Shown here in pieces: positions 42,572 through 52,385 of a DNA stretch of 64,000 nucleotides. The stretch's first letter is position 1. Each line of letters starts with the position of its first letter. This DNA comes from Paludibacteraceae bacterium (GTDB lineage: Bacteria; Bacteroidota; Bacteroidia; Bacteroidales; Paludibacteraceae): the NCBI GenBank assembly GCA_024692565.1, contig JAILMN010000029.1, forward strand, positions 62,001 through 126,000. Direction: 5' to 3'. Under the pieces are notes generated by a model, which ran no database searches, had not been told where the DNA came from, and saw nothing but the letters and a program-made list of their open reading frames with translations. A program made the translations under genes and the position numbers.

Positions 42572-43396
42572 ATGAAAAACGTTTTTCTTTATGTTTTTGC
42601 AGCCTTGTTATGCGTAGGCTGCGCTAAACAGGATCATCTGACTATTCTGCACACGAATGACACGCATTCGCAGGTAGAACCGAAGTCGAATAACCAAGGC
42701 GGTTATGCCCGTCGCATGGGTTTGATTCGTCAGGAACGCGCTAAGGACAAGAACCTGCTGCTGGTAGATGCCGGTGATTTCTGTCAGGGAACACCGTATT
42801 TCAATTTCTATCACGGTCGTGTAGAGTTGGCGGCAATGAACAGGATGGGTTACGAAGCCGGTACGTTAGGCAACCATGAGTTTGACAACGGTTTGGACAC
42901 CTTGGCAGAAGTGCTGAAGACAGCAAAATTCCCGATTGTGTGTGCCAATTATGATTTCACGGGTACCGCTTTGGAGAAAATCATCAAGCCTTATACCATC
43001 GTTCGCAAAGGCGGTTTGAAAATCGGTATTTTCGGCTTGGGTTGTGACCCGAAGGGTTTGATTTCCGAGAAGAATTTCAAGCCTGTTCAGTTCTTGGATC
43101 CGTATCCGATTGCGCAAGCGATGGCAGATGAGTTGCGTGCACAGAATTGCGACGTGGTAATTTGTCTGAGTCACATGGGAACCTTCGGAAAAGCCGCAGA
43201 AGATGTATGCGATACGGCACTGGTTGCACGTACTCGCGGAATCGATGTAGTGATAGGTGGCCACACACATAAATTATATGATAATTTACGGGTCGCTAAT
43301 TTGGACGGAGATTCAATTCCGGTAGCCCAAATGGGCAAAAGTGGAGTATATTTAGGTAAGATTGTGCTAAATTTAAGTGACAAAAATGCAAAATAA
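42572..43396 (+). CDS. 5'-nucleotidase/UshA-type metallophosphoesterase, catalytic half, lipoprotein
   Basis: A 274-residue periplasmic lipoprotein (lipobox VGC) carrying only the calcineurin-like metal-binding domain of UshA-type nucleotidases. Metal ligands are visible in TNDTHSQ, DAGDF, GNHEFD, LSHMG and GGHTHK. The substrate-binding C-terminal domain usual in UshA is absent; a separate lipoprotein with just that domain is encoded at 53002-53736. The two may form a working pair. It is the last gene after mutL. Confidence 0.88.
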   Translation: MKNVFLYVFAALLCVGCAKQDHLTILHTNDTHSQVEPKSNNQGGYARRMGLIRQERAKDKNLLLVDAGDFCQGTPYFNFYHGRVELAAMNRMGYEAGTLGNHEFDNGLDTLAEVLKTAKFPIVCANYDFTGTALEKIIKPYTIVRKGGLKIGIFGLGCDPKGLISEKNFKPVQFLDPYPIAQAMADELRAQNCDVVICLSHMGTFGKAAEDVCDTALVARTRGIDVVIGGHTHKLYDNLRVANLDGDSIPVAQMGKSGVYLGKIVLNLSDKNAK

Positions 43397-43407
43397 CAAA
43401 AAAATAT

Positions 43408-43438
43408 TTGCATATTTCAAAAAAAAGCAGTAATTTTG
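43408..43438 (+). promoter_or_regulatory. promoter of acpP
   Basis: TTG (43408-43410), 20 bases, TAATTTTG (43431-43438). Confidence 0.75.
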
Positions 43439-43521
43439 CGCGATTTTTCCGGAATAGGGGGAAATAATAGTATTCGAAAATTAATAAAAACACAGTAATA
43501 TTAACTTAATCATTAAGTATT

Positions 43522-43764
43522 ATGGCAGAAATTGAAGCAAAAGTAAAAGCCATCATCGTTGATAAGCTTGGCGTAGAAGAGTCTCAGGTAACTAAAGAGG
43601 CTAATTTCCAAACTGATCTGGGTGCAGATTCTCTGGACACCGTTGAAATGATCATGGAGTTCGAGAAAGAGTTCGGTATTTCTATTCCGGATGAGGATAC
43701 TCAAAAGATCGCTACCGTAGGCGAAGCTATCGCTTATGTTGAAGAGAAAGTAAACGGAAAGTAA
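43522..43764 (+). CDS. acpP: acyl carrier protein
   Basis: Carries acyl chains in fatty acid synthesis. The 80-residue acidic protein has the phosphopantetheine attachment Ser37 in [10 protein letters not shown]. fabF follows 77 bp later, as usual. A stem-loop between the two (43786-43812) may reduce read-through so that acpP is made in excess. Codon use is strongly biased. Confidence 0.97.
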   Translation: MAEIEAKVKAIIVDKLGVEESQVTKEANFQTDLGADSLDTVEMIMEFEKEFGISIPDEDTQKIATVGEAIAYVEEKVNGK

Positions 43765-43785
43765 TTTTCGCTTCACATTTGTTTG

Positions 43786-43812
43786 CGAGTTTACGGGAAT
43801 ACTGTAAACTCG
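43786..43812 (+). terminator. stem-loop between acpP and fabF, possible attenuator
   Basis: Perfect 9-bp stem CGAGTTTAC/GTAAACTCG with a 9-base loop. The following TATGCTTTTA is a weak T-tract, so partial termination is more likely than full. Confidence 0.6.
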
Positions 43813-43840
43813 TATGCTTTTATTTATAGATTAGACAAAG

Positions 43841-45100
43841 ATGCAATTAAGACGAGTTGTTGTAACGGGTTTAGGCGCACTTACCCCGGTGGGTAATTCG
43901 GCGCCTGAGACCTGGGAGGCGTTGGTGAACGGCAAGAACGGTATCGCGCCTATCACGGCGTTTGATGCCACGAATTTCAAGACCCAGTTTGCGGGTGAGG
44001 TGAAGGATTTTGACCCCACGACGATTATTGACCGTAAGGAAGCGCGTAAGATGGATCGGTACGCACAGTTCTCCGTCTGCGTAGCGGACGAGGCGCTGAA
44101 GGACAGTGGTCTGGACTTGGATAAAGAGGACCGCAGTCGCGTAGGTGTTATCTGGGGATCCGGTATGGGTGGTTTGCAGTCCACCGAGGAGGAGATCATT
44201 GATTTCGCGAAGGGTGACGGTGTGCCGCGTTTTAATCCGTTTATGATTCCTAAGGCCATCCCGAGCATCGCAGCCGGACAGATCTCTATCCGTTTCGGTC
44301 TGGGTGGCCCGAGTTTCTCTGTTTCGACAGCTTGTTCCTCTTCGTCGCACGCAGTAGGTTCGGCGTTTGACCAGATTCGTCTGGGTCATGCGGACGTGCT
44401 GTTGACGGGTGGTGCAGACGCTGATGTGACCTACACGGGTATCGGCGGTTTCAACTCGCTGCACGCTTTGTCCACGCGTAATGACAGTCCTTCGACGGCG
44501 AGTCGTCCGTTCTCCAAGTCGCGCGACGGTTTTGTGTTAGGTGAGGGTGCGGCGTGTCTGATTTTGGAGGAATACGACCATGCGAAAGCGCGTGGCGCGA
44601 AGATCTACGCGGAGATCATCGGCGAAGGAATGACGTCGGATGCATACCATATGACTGCTCCGGATCCGGAAGGTAAGGGCGCGGAACGCGTGATGCGTCT
44701 GGCGATCAAAGATGCCGGTCTGGCTCCCGAGCAGATTGATTTCATCAATACGCACGGAACGTCAACGCCGTTGGGTGACGTGACTGAGGTGAAAGCTATC
44801 CAGCGCGTATTCGGCGAGCATGTATATGAGATGAACTTGGATTCGACCAAGTCGATGACAGGTCACTTGATTGGTGCTACCGGAGCGGTAGAAGCGCTGA
44901 CGTGTATCATGGCCTTGAAGGACGGAATTATTCCTCCTACCATCAACCATGACCCGGAAGATGTGGACGAAGAGATTGATTATCGCATCAATTTCACCTT
45001 CGATAAGGCGCAGAAACGCGACATCAAGTATGCGCTGAGCAATACGTTCGGTTTCGGAGGACACAACGCTTGTTTGGTATTTAAGAAATGGGAAGAGTGA
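43841..45100 (+). CDS. fabF: 3-oxoacyl-[acyl-carrier-protein] synthase II
   Basis: Condensing enzyme of fatty acid elongation. The 419 residues show the thiolase fold with active-site Cys near residue 165 in STACSSSSHAV, His in NTHGTSTPLGD and His in MTGHLIGATG, plus the C-terminal NTFGFGGHNACLVFK. It lies downstream of acpP. In many Bacteroidetes rnc follows fabF, but here a winged-helix gene comes next. Confidence 0.96.
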   Translation: MQLRRVVVTGLGALTPVGNSAPETWEALVNGKNGIAPITAFDATNFKTQFAGEVKDFDPTTIIDRKEARKMDRYAQFSVCVADEALKDSGLDLDKEDRSRVGVIWGSGMGGLQSTEEEIIDFAKGDGVPRFNPFMIPKAIPSIAAGQISIRFGLGGPSFSVSTACSSSSHAVGSAFDQIRLGHADVLLTGGADADVTYTGIGGFNSLHALSTRNDSPSTASRPFSKSRDGFVLGEGAACLILEEYDHAKARGAKIYAEIIGEGMTSDAYHMTAPDPEGKGAERVMRLAIKDAGLAPEQIDFINTHGTSTPLGDVTEVKAIQRVFGEHVYEMNLDSTKSMTGHLIGATGAVEALTCIMALKDGIIPPTINHDPEDVDEEIDYRINFTFDKAQKRDIKYALSNTFGFGGHNACLVFKKWEE

Positions 45101-45146
45101 CCCATAAAATTCACTCGTATTAGTCACTTATAAAATTTAAGGTATT

Positions 45147-45341
45147 ATGATCACAAAGATTGGTGAGAACGCAGGCCGCGTATGGAATGCGTTGCAAGGT
45201 GGTGCTCTAGGTCTTAAAGCTCTGAAGAAAGCTACTAAGCTGAAAGGTGACGAGCTGACATTGGCACTTGGCTGGCTGGCTCGCGAAGGTAAGGTTAACT
45301 TCAAAGAGACAGAGGCTGACACAATTGTTGCATTATCGTAA
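45147..45341 (+). CDS. winged helix-turn-helix protein (DUF2582-like)
   Basis: A 64-residue protein matching the small winged-helix family found in Bacteroidetes and archaea: [40 protein letters not shown] (given as a range of about residues 10-50) followed by a short wing. It may bind DNA, but no target is known. The gene sits 46 bp after fabF and 2 bp before asd. Confidence 0.8.
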   Translation: MITKIGENAGRVWNALQGGALGLKALKKATKLKGDELTLALGWLAREGKVNFKETEADTIVALS

Positions 45342-45343
45342 GT

Positions 45344-46348
45344 ATGACCATTGCAATTGTAGGCGCTTCTGGCGCCGTCGGACAGGAGTTGCTCGCTGTT
45401 CTCGAACAGCGGCAATTCCCGGTCTCCGAACTTCGTTTATTCGGATCGGAGCGTAGTGCAGGAACTACGTATCTATTCCGCGGCAAAGAACACACGGTTC
45501 GTTTGCTTCAACATGACGACGCCTTCCGGGGCGTCGATATTGCTTTTGTTTCCGCGGGCGCAGGCGTGTCACGTGCATATGCGGAAGACATCACCCGTTT
45601 CGGCGCAATCATGATCGATAATTCTTCTGCGTTCCGCATGGAGGACGATGTGCCGTTGGTTGTACCGGAAGTGAACGCCAAAGACGCGTTGGTTCGTCCG
45701 CGCGGTATCATCGCTAACCCCAACTGCACAACGATACAGATGGTGGTAGCCTTACAGGCGATAGAACGTCTGAGTCACATCAAGCGCGTGCATGTATCTA
45801 CGTACCAGGCTGCTTCGGGAGCAGGTGCGCAAGCGATGAAAGAGTTGGAGACACAATACCGTCAAGTGCTGAATGGCGAAGAAGTGACTGTAGAGAAATT
45901 TGCGTATCAGTTGGCATATAATCTGATTCCTCACATCGATGTATTCACGGAGAACGGTTACACGAAAGAGGAGATGAAGATGTACAACGAAACGCGTAAG
46001 ATTATGCACTCGGATGTGAAAGTGAGTGCGACCTGTGTGCGTGTTCCGTCGTTGCGCGCACATAGCGAGAGTGTATGGGTAGAGACTGAGCGACCGATCA
46101 GCGTAGAGGAAGCCAAGAAAGCGTTTGCTGAGGCTGAAGGTTGCGTGCTGATGGACGAACCGGAGAAGAAGATCTATCCGATGCCGTTGTTCTTGAGCGG
46201 CAAGGATGAGGTGTTTATCGGTAGGATTCGTAAAGATCTGAGCGACGAGAACGGCTTGAGTTTCTGGTGCGTAAGCGACCAGATTCGTAAAGGTGCGGCA
46301 TTGAATGCCGTGCAGATAGCCGAATATTTGATTAAAGCAAAAAGGTGA
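45344..46348 (+). CDS. asd: aspartate-semialdehyde dehydrogenase
   Basis: Reduces aspartyl phosphate to the semialdehyde in lysine, threonine, methionine and diaminopimelate synthesis. NADP motif [11 protein letters not shown] is at the N-terminus, the catalytic Cys128 in NPNCTTIQM, and the catalytic His in [12 protein letters not shown]. The 334 residues are normal. Its stop overlaps the GTG of the next gene by 4 bp. Confidence 0.95.
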   Translation: MTIAIVGASGAVGQELLAVLEQRQFPVSELRLFGSERSAGTTYLFRGKEHTVRLLQHDDAFRGVDIAFVSAGAGVSRAYAEDITRFGAIMIDNSSAFRMEDDVPLVVPEVNAKDALVRPRGIIANPNCTTIQMVVALQAIERLSHIKRVHVSTYQAASGAGAQAMKELETQYRQVLNGEEVTVEKFAYQLAYNLIPHIDVFTENGYTKEEMKMYNETRKIMHSDVKVSATCVRVPSLRAHSESVWVETERPISVEEAKKAFAEAEGCVLMDEPEKKIYPMPLFLSGKDEVFIGRIRKDLSDENGLSFWCVSDQIRKGAALNAVQIAEYLIKAKR

Positions 46349-47604
46349 AAAGTGAGCAAATCGAAATAATGGCACCCGTAGGATGCTGGGAGAGTCTGGC
46401 TTCGGCTATTGAAGCCGGTGCTACGAGTGTGTATTTCGGTATTGAGCACCTGAATATGCGTGCGCGCAGTTCGGTTAACTTCACCACAAACGATATGTCC
46501 GCTATCGTAGCGCTTTGCCGCGAGGCGGGTGTGAAGACCTATCTGACGGTGAATACGGTGATGTATCCGGAGGATCTGCCGCTGATGCGTGAGATAGTGG
46601 ACAGAGCGCACCAGGAAGGTGTGGATGCTATTATCGCAAGCGATATCGCGGTGATGCAGTACTGCGCAGAGGTAGGACAAGAGGTACATTTGTCCACGCA
46701 GTTGAATATCGCGAATATAGAGGCGCTGAAGTTTTATGCACAATTCGCAGACGTGGTTGTATTAGCACGCGAATTGAATATGGAGCAGGTAGCATCTATC
46801 TACCGCGATATTCAGGAGCAACATATATGCGGTCGCAGCGGACAGCCGATCCGTATCGAGATGTTTTGTCATGGTGCGTTGTGTATGGCGGTGAGTGGTA
46901 AATGTTATCTGAGCCTCAACAATTACGGCCTGAGTGCTAACCGAGGAGCATGCATGCAAGTGTGCCGTCGCGGATATACGGTGAAGGACAAGAGTTCGGA
47001 TTTGGAACTCGATATTGACAACCAATATATTATGTCTCCGAAGGATCTGAAGACGATTCATTTCCTAAACAAGATGCTGGATGCAGGTGTTCGTGTGCTG
47101 AAGATAGAGGGTCGAGCTCGCGGTGCGGAGTATGTAAGCACGGTCGTTAAGTGCTACAAAGAGGCGGTAGAAGCATGGCAACGCGGTGAGTATGCAGACG
47201 ATGCGGTTATTGAACCGAAGATTGCTGATTGGAACGAACGTTTGAGCAGGGTCTTCAACCGCGGTTTCTGGGACGGTTATTATCAGGGTCAGAAACTGGG
47301 TGAGTGGACGCATAGTTACGGTAATAAAGCAACGCGGAAGAAGGTGTACGCGGCAAAATGTACGAATTTCTTCAAGAACCTGAGCGTAGCGGAGTTTGTG
47401 GTAGAAGCCGTAGAGGCTGTGGAGCAAGGACAAGAGTGCCTGATTATGGGCGAAACGACGGGTGTGTATGAGTACCGTTTGAACGATGTCCGTGATGCGA
47501 ACGGTAAAGAGGTGAAACACATAGCGCAAGGGCAGTTCTTCTCGATTAAAACCGACCGTGTGGTAAGACGCGGAGATAAGTTGTATTTGTGGATAGAAGA
47601 GTGA
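46345..47604 (+). CDS. U32-family peptidase/tRNA hydroxylation protein (TrhP/YegQ-like)
   Basis: A 419-residue cytoplasmic protein of the U32 family. Characteristic features are the opening barrel strand [62 protein letters not shown] with three conserved Cys, [11 protein letters not shown], and the [16 protein letters not shown] segment. E. coli members act with prephenate in tRNA uridine hydroxylation, so a tRNA role is more likely than proteolysis. The GTG start overlaps the asd stop. Confidence 0.85.
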   Translation: MKSEQIEIMAPVGCWESLASAIEAGATSVYFGIEHLNMRARSSVNFTTNDMSAIVALCREAGVKTYLTVNTVMYPEDLPLMREIVDRAHQEGVDAIIASDIAVMQYCAEVGQEVHLSTQLNIANIEALKFYAQFADVVVLARELNMEQVASIYRDIQEQHICGRSGQPIRIEMFCHGALCMAVSGKCYLSLNNYGLSANRGACMQVCRRGYTVKDKSSDLELDIDNQYIMSPKDLKTIHFLNKMLDAGVRVLKIEGRARGAEYVSTVVKCYKEAVEAWQRGEYADDAVIEPKIADWNERLSRVFNRGFWDGYYQGQKLGEWTHSYGNKATRKKVYAAKCTNFFKNLSVAEFVVEAVEAVEQGQECLIMGETTGVYEYRLNDVRDANGKEVKHIAQGQFFSIKTDRVVRRGDKLYLWIEE

Positions 47605-47610
47605 TTAATC

Positions 47611-48267
47611 GTGTTTACAGGAATCGAACATATTATCTCTCCGATTAATGCGCCGTGGTGCAGTTGGACGGTGTTTATCCTGATGCTGTTCGCCATCATC
47701 AGCGAATGGTGCCAACCGGGTGTACTGAGTCAGGCAACCGATACACTGTCTGCGCATACAGGACGTTTGTATAAAGATGCGCCGACCAATTTCTTGGGAC
47801 AGTTTTTTGTGACCTTGTTCCGCGTAGGTACTTTAGCGCTGGCGCTTAGTCTATGTCTTTATACGGGAGGCACTTTCCGTTTCATTACGTTCGGGTTGAT
47901 CTGCGGATTGATTGTAGCAACCTTAATTGTGAAGATGATTGTGAATGTGTTGGTTAGTTATACGTTCTCATTCGGACGCCGTTTTTCCGGCCTGTATGAG
48001 CACTATGCGAACATTGCAACGATAGCTACCTTAGGCTTGTTCCCGCTGTTGTTAGTGATGATTCATGTGGGCAACGCAGAGGTGAACCAATGGATATTGG
48101 GTATCGTGACCTTATGTTTTATTGGGATGTGGATATATAGGAGTTGGCGTATATTCGTAGTGTCGCCTGTAGCCATTTTGTATTTTATACTGTATATCTG
48201 TACGTTGGAGCTTCTGCCGTTGGCTGCGCTCTATGTTGTTTCCGAAAAATTGATTACAATCATATGA
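47611..48267 (+). CDS. DUF4271 membrane protein
   Basis: A 218-residue inner-membrane protein with about six hydrophobic helices. The family is restricted to Bacteroidetes and of unknown function. Support comes mainly from the topology and from the neighbourhood: DUF4271 genes usually precede hemD-like genes in this phylum. The start is a GTG at 47611. The stop overlaps the hemD start by 4 bp (ATGA). Confidence 0.75.
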   Translation: MFTGIEHIISPINAPWCSWTVFILMLFAIISEWCQPGVLSQATDTLSAHTGRLYKDAPTNFLGQFFVTLFRVGTLALALSLCLYTGGTFRFITFGLICGLIVATLIVKMIVNVLVSYTFSFGRRFSGLYEHYANIATIATLGLFPLLLVMIHVGNAEVNQWILGIVTLCFIGMWIYRSWRIFVVSPVAILYFILYICTLELLPLAALYVVSEKLITII

Positions 48268-49010
48268 TAAACAAAATTCTCTTTTCTCAACCGCAGCCGG
48301 AGACGCTGCATAATCCTTATAGCCGTCTGGCAGAGCAGTTTGGTGTGCAATGCGACTTCTATCAGTTCATCCATATAGAGGGCTTAGAGGCACGTGAGTT
48401 CCGTCAGCAGCGCATCAATCCTTTGGATTATACAGCGGTTATTTTGAATTCCCGTTTGGGTATTGAGCATTATTTCCGTATGTGCGAGGAGATGCGTCTG
48501 AATGTACCGGAGAGCATGCATTACTATTGCAATTCGGAGCAGGTAGGTTTGTATCTGCAGAAGTTCATCAATTACCGCAAGCGTAAGGTGTTCTTCCCGG
48601 AGACAGGAAATAAATTCGAAGACTTGTTGCCGGCCATGCACCGTCGTCCGAATGAGCGCTATCTGATGGTGTTGTCCAATATCCATACGGACGAGCAGAT
48701 CAATATGTTTGCTGAAAACGGTATTGAGGTAACACCGGCCATCATGTACCGCACGGTGACCACGCCATGGCCTGTGGATCGTCCGTTCGACTACGATATG
48801 ATTGCTTTGTTCACGCCGGCAGGAGTGACTTCGCTTTGTGAGAATTTCCCTAATTGGAAACAAGGTAAGACACTGATTGCTGCTTTCGGTGATGGAACCA
48901 TCCGTGCGTTGGAAGAGGCGGGTTACCGCGTAGATATTGAGGCAGGGCAAGGTAAGCCGTTTGCATCGCTTCCGATAGCTATCGCCGATTATCTGGAGAA
49001 GAATGCCTAA
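48264..49010 (+). CDS. hemD: uroporphyrinogen-III synthase family protein
   Basis: Would close hydroxymethylbilane to uroporphyrinogen III in tetrapyrrole synthesis. The 248-residue product has the low-identity two-lobe HemD fold pattern: FSQPQPETLHNPYSRLAEQFGV at the start, VILNSRLGIEHYF, and FTPAGVTSLCENFPNW with AFGDGTIRALEEAGYRVD toward the end. HemD is poorly conserved, so the assignment also rests on its place between DUF4271 and rnpA. No other heme genes are adjacent. The start is the ATG at 48264. Confidence 0.8.
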   Translation: MINKILFSQPQPETLHNPYSRLAEQFGVQCDFYQFIHIEGLEAREFRQQRINPLDYTAVILNSRLGIEHYFRMCEEMRLNVPESMHYYCNSEQVGLYLQKFINYRKRKVFFPETGNKFEDLLPAMHRRPNERYLMVLSNIHTDEQINMFAENGIEVTPAIMYRTVTTPWPVDRPFDYDMIALFTPAGVTSLCENFPNWKQGKTLIAAFGDGTIRALEEAGYRVDIEAGQGKPFASLPIAIADYLEKNA

Positions 49011-49341
49011 TGCTTTTCCCAAACATAATAAGTTGTGCGGGCAGGAGCGAATAGCATGTTTGTACAAAGAGCGAAAGCGGTTCGTTGCATGGCCGTTACG
49101 TGTCACTTGGCAGCCGACGGAAGGCGATACGCAAGTGTTGGTTTGGGCACCTAAATCGCTCTTCAAACACGCGGTGCAACGCAATCATCTGCGCCGGTTG
49201 ATGAGAGAGGCGTATCGGTTGCATCAAGACATCCTGACATCTAAGGTCGTCGTCGCATTCAATTACATGGACAAGGAGGAACAGCCTTATGCTGTCATAG
49301 AGAAAGCAGTAGTAAAGGCACTGAAAAAGATTGGCGGTTAA
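49003..49341 (+). CDS. rnpA: ribonuclease P protein component
   Basis: Protein cofactor of RNase P, which trims tRNA 5' ends. The 112-residue basic protein has the RNR-like motif in [16 protein letters not shown] and the surrounding strand pattern. It overlaps hemD by 8 bp and is followed at once by yidD, the conserved order in bacteria. rpmH and dnaA are not near, as is normal for Bacteroidetes. Confidence 0.92.
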   Translation: MPNAFPKHNKLCGQERIACLYKERKRFVAWPLRVTWQPTEGDTQVLVWAPKSLFKHAVQRNHLRRLMREAYRLHQDILTSKVVVAFNYMDKEEQPYAVIEKAVVKALKKIGG

Positions 49342-49345
49342 GCGT

Positions 49346-49573
49346 ATGGATTGGAAGATTGTAATACGGAAAATATTTTTGATCCCTGTGTATTTTTACC
49401 GTGTCTTTATCTCGCCGTTGACGCCTCCGTCCTGTCGCTACACGCCTACTTGCAGCCAATATATGGTAGAAGCGGTGCTTAAATACGGTATTTTCAAAGG
49501 CGGTTGGCTGGGTATCAAACGTATATGCCGTTGTCATCCCTGGGGAGGAAGCGGTTACGATCCAGTGCCGTAA
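49346..49573 (+). CDS. yidD: membrane protein insertion efficiency factor
   Basis: A 75-residue protein that aids YidC-dependent insertion. It has an amphipathic N-terminus ([19 protein letters not shown]), then [16 protein letters not shown] and the C-terminal [13 protein letters not shown], all diagnostic. A TTG at 49331 would add five residues and overlap rnpA; the ATG at 49346 fits the family better. Confidence 0.92.
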   Translation: MDWKIVIRKIFLIPVYFYRVFISPLTPPSCRYTPTCSQYMVEAVLKYGIFKGGWLGIKRICRCHPWGGSGYDPVP

Positions 49574-49601
49574 AGGTAGAGAGTATATAGTTTAGAGGTT
49601 T

Positions 49602-50291
49602 ATGCGAATAGATATTATCACATGTTGCCCGGAGTTGTTGGAGTCACCACTCAATCACTCTATTATCCAACGCGCGAAGGCGAAAGGTCTTTGCGAGATT
49701 TACGTGCATAATCTGCGTGATTGGACGTTGGATAAACATCGTAAGGTAGATGATTACGCATTCGGTTTTGGTGCAGGAATGGTGTTGCAGATAGAGCCTA
49801 TCGACCGACTTATCACGCATCTACAGTCCGAGCGGCATTATGATGAGATTATCTTTACCGCACCTGACGGCGAACGGTTTGACCAGAAAGCCGCGAATGA
49901 ATTATCGCTTAAGGAGAATATTATCATCCTTTGCGGACATTATAAGGGTGTTGATCAACGCGTGCGCGATCATCTTATTACGCGCGAGTATAGCATCGGT
50001 GATTTTGTGCTGACAGGAGGTGAGATGCCGGCAGCGATGATGACAGATGCTATCGTGCGTTTGTTACCGGGTGCCTTAGGAGATGTGGAGAGTGCATTGA
50101 ATGATTCGTTTCAAGACGGTTTGTTAGAGGCTGGTGTCTATACCAGACCGGCAGAATACAAAGGTTGGAAAGTGCCGGAAATTCTGCTGAGCGGACACCA
50201 AGCGAAGATCGAAGAATGGCTGTATGAGCAATCGTTGGAGCACACACGCGAACGTCGTCCGGATCTCTTAGAAGGCACAGAAATGGCCTAA
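49602..50291 (+). CDS. trmD: tRNA (guanine-37-N1)-methyltransferase
   Basis: Methylates G37 of tRNAs reading CNN codons and prevents frameshifting. The knotted SPOUT fold is evident from [22 protein letters not shown] and [23 protein letters not shown] (split), followed by [14 protein letters not shown]. The 229 residues are normal. It closes the gene series that starts with the U32 gene. Confidence 0.96.
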   Translation: MRIDIITCCPELLESPLNHSIIQRAKAKGLCEIYVHNLRDWTLDKHRKVDDYAFGFGAGMVLQIEPIDRLITHLQSERHYDEIIFTAPDGERFDQKAANELSLKENIIILCGHYKGVDQRVRDHLITREYSIGDFVLTGGEMPAAMMTDAIVRLLPGALGDVESALNDSFQDGLLEAGVYTRPAEYKGWKVPEILLSGHQAKIEEWLYEQSLEHTRERRPDLLEGTEMA

Positions 50292-50356
50292 ATGGGGCAC
50301 ATTTGCGAAGTGAAATTTACATTTTTCTCTTTTCTGACGTTTTTTCATTAAAAAAT

Positions 50357-50387
50357 TTGGTCAGTTGGTGAAAAAGCAGTACTTTTG
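50357..50387 (+). promoter_or_regulatory. promoter of a probable small RNA
   Basis: TTG (50357-50359), 20 bases, TACTTTTG (50380-50387). Transcription from it would meet a terminator about 70 bases later. Confidence 0.65.
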
Positions 50388-50392
50388 CACCG

Positions 50393-50465
50393 TGTTTTTC
50401 ATGGTATTAGATTTAAGGTTAAGTAAAAAGATTGGGTTGTCGTGAGACAACCTTCTTTGTTTTTA
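50393..50465 (+). ncRNA. candidate 70-75 nt transcript with its own promoter and terminator
   Basis: Lies between a full promoter match and a terminator hairpin in the 270-bp gap after trmD. It contains a 14-codon ORF (50401-50445, MVLDLRLSKKIGLS) whose TGA falls in the terminator loop. It could be a small RNA, a tiny peptide gene, or an attenuated leader. Boundaries are approximate. Confidence 0.45.
50435..50465 (+). terminator. terminator of the small transcript
   Basis: Perfect stem GGTTGTC/GACAACC with a GTGA loop, followed by a T-rich tract TTCTTTGTTTTT. Confidence 0.75.
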
Positions 50466-50506
50466 TAGGGTTTTGCGTACAAAACTCACTTTCCACGCGA
50501 AATTAT

Positions 50507-50537
50507 TTGCATATATCAAAAATTATTTGTACCTTTG
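50507..50537 (+). promoter_or_regulatory. promoter of psuK-psuG
   Basis: TTG (50507-50509), 20 bases, TACCTTTG (50530-50537). The -7 box lies in the inverted repeat CCTTTGC-AGCC-GCAAAGG (50532-50549), also found at ribD. Confidence 0.75.
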
Positions 50538-50561
50538 CAGCCGCAAAGGTTTTGATACACC

Positions 50562-51458
50562 ATGGAGACACGTATTTCTGTTATAGGCGGGGCGAATGTA
50601 GATTTGTCGGCGACGCTCAATGATGCATTTATTGCCTCGGATTCCAATCCCGGTCATATTGATATCGGTTACGGCGGTGTGGCGCGTAATATCGCGCATA
50701 ACTTATCGTTATTAGGTGCGCAGACGCAGTTACTGACTGTTTTCGGAGGAGATTTATTCGGCGGTTTGCTGCATGACTATTGTCATCAGCAAGGTATTGA
50801 TGTGCATTTGTCGGAGCGTGAGTCCAGTGTGCGAACGGGGGTGTATCTCTGTATCAACAATCATGGCGGCGAGATGATAGCCGCTGTGGCGGACACCGAG
50901 GCCATCCGTGCTATCACGCCTGAGTGGTTAGCGAAACGCAGCGGAGAGATCAATCAGTCGGAGTTCATCGTAGCGGATACGAATATCACGGAAGATACGA
51001 TCCGTTATCTGTTAGAGAATGTGACCGTGCCGCTATTTATTGATGGCGTGAGTACGACCAAAGCGCACCGTGTGATGAATGCGCTTCGTAAATGCAAGTT
51101 GCCGTATCTGCACACTTTGAAATTGAATTTGAAAGAAGCATTGGCGGTGACGGATAGCGCAACGTATGCCGAGGCAGCACAGCGCTTGCTGGACGCCGGT
51201 GTAGCACATGTATATATTACGTTGGGCGGCGAAGGAGTCTATTGTCGCAATGCAGCGGAAGAATGGCTTTTCCCTGCTCTTCCCGGTGACGTGGTGAATA
51301 CAACCGGAGCGGGAGATGCTTTTTTGGCAGGTGTGGTGTATGCGCATGCAAAGGGTATCGAATTTCCCAAGACAGCGCAGTACGGCTTGATGGCAGCACG
51401 TGCGACGCTGATGAGTCCCAAGGCTGTCAATCCTGATATAGCGAATATATTATTATAG
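50562..51458 (+). CDS. psuK: PfkB-family carbohydrate kinase, probable pseudouridine kinase
   Basis: Would phosphorylate pseudouridine at the 5' position. The 298 residues have the ribokinase fold: GGANVDLSATL near the start, GYGGVARNIAHNLSLLGA, and the C-terminal PfkB signature VNTTGAGDAFLAGVVYA with the catalytic Asp. Sugar specificity cannot be read from motifs, but psuG follows 12 bp later, and this pairing defines pseudouridine catabolism. A strong promoter lies just upstream. Confidence 0.9.
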   Translation: METRISVIGGANVDLSATLNDAFIASDSNPGHIDIGYGGVARNIAHNLSLLGAQTQLLTVFGGDLFGGLLHDYCHQQGIDVHLSERESSVRTGVYLCINNHGGEMIAAVADTEAIRAITPEWLAKRSGEINQSEFIVADTNITEDTIRYLLENVTVPLFIDGVSTTKAHRVMNALRKCKLPYLHTLKLNLKEALAVTDSATYAEAAQRLLDAGVAHVYITLGGEGVYCRNAAEEWLFPALPGDVVNTTGAGDAFLAGVVYAHAKGIEFPKTAQYGLMAARATLMSPKAVNPDIANILL

Positions 51459-51470
51459 AATACAGATATT

Positions 51471-52385
51471 ATGAATGAATTTTTGAGCATTTCGCCTGAG
51501 GTTCAGGCGGCATTGAAAGAGGGTAAACCTGTGGTAGCCCTCGAGTCCACTATCATCAGTCACGGTATGCCGTATCCGCAGAATGTGGAGACAGCGCTGC
51601 GTGTGGAGCAGACGATTCGTGACAACGGCGCCGTGCCGGCAACTATTGCTATCATAGGCGGTAAGTTGAAGGCCGGTTGTACACCGGAAGAGATTGAGTA
51701 CTTGGGTAAGAAAGGCCAAGCGGTTATTAAGGCTTCGCGTCGCGATTTGCCGGTGTTGCTGGCTCGCAAAGAAGACGGCGCTACCACCGTGACGACGACG
51801 ATGATGATTGCAGCGATGGCAGGAATTAAGATTTTCGCTACAGGAGGCATCGGCGGTGTACATCGCGGTGCGCAGCAGACATTCGATATCTCAGCAGACC
51901 TTGAGGAGTTGGCGCAGACGCCGGTGATGGTTATCTGCGCAGGTGCCAAATCGATCTTGGATTTAGGCCTGACGTTGGAGTATTTGGAGACGAAGGGTGT
52001 GCCGGTTATAGGCTATCGCACGGAAGAACTGCCGGCATTCTACACGCGTCACAGTGGTTTCGGAGTGGATTATCGTATCGATACGCCGGAAGAGTTGGCG
52101 GCAGCTTTCAAAGCCAAGTTAGACTGCGGTCTGAAGGGTGGTATGTTAGTCACGAATCCTATTCCGGAGGAGTTCTCGATGCCTGTAGATGTGATTAACG
52201 GTGCGATAGAGAAAGCGCTGAGAGAGGCTGACAAGCAAGGTATCCACGGCAAACAATGCACGCCGTTCTTGTTAGCTAAAGTAAAAGACTTAACCGGAGG
52301 CGACAGCCTGGCAGCTAATATCCAGTTGGTGCTTAACAATGCTCGTCTGGCTGCTCTTACCGCCGCTGCGTTGAGTAAGGCATGA
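51471..52385 (+). CDS. psuG: pseudouridine-5'-phosphate glycosidase
   Basis: Cleaves the C-C glycosidic bond of pseudouridine 5'-phosphate to uracil and ribose 5-phosphate. The 304-residue product is highly typical: VALESTIISHGMPYPQN, GATTVTTTMMIAAMAGI, FATGGIGGVHRG, ICAGAKSILDLGLTLEYLET and VTNPIPEEFSMP. It is the second gene after psuK. Its stop overlaps the start of a recombinase gene by 4 bp (ATGA), so a site-specific recombinase is probably on the same transcript. Confidence 0.96.
   Translation: MNEFLSISPEVQAALKEGKPVVALESTIISHGMPYPQNVETALRVEQTIRDNGAVPATIAIIGGKLKAGCTPEEIEYLGKKGQAVIKASRRDLPVLLARKEDGATTVTTTMMIAAMAGIKIFATGGIGGVHRGAQQTFDISADLEELAQTPVMVICAGAKSILDLGLTLEYLETKGVPVIGYRTEELPAFYTRHSGFGVDYRIDTPEELAAAFKAKLDCGLKGGMLVTNPIPEEFSMPVDVINGAIEKALREADKQGIHGKQCTPFLLAKVKDLTGGDSLAANIQLVLNNARLAALTAAALSKA

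Noticed and set aside
42572..43396. The nucleotidase catalytic half as a truncated pseudogene
   Set aside because: It has an intact lipoprotein signal, all metal motifs and a natural end, and the missing domain exists as a separate intact gene.
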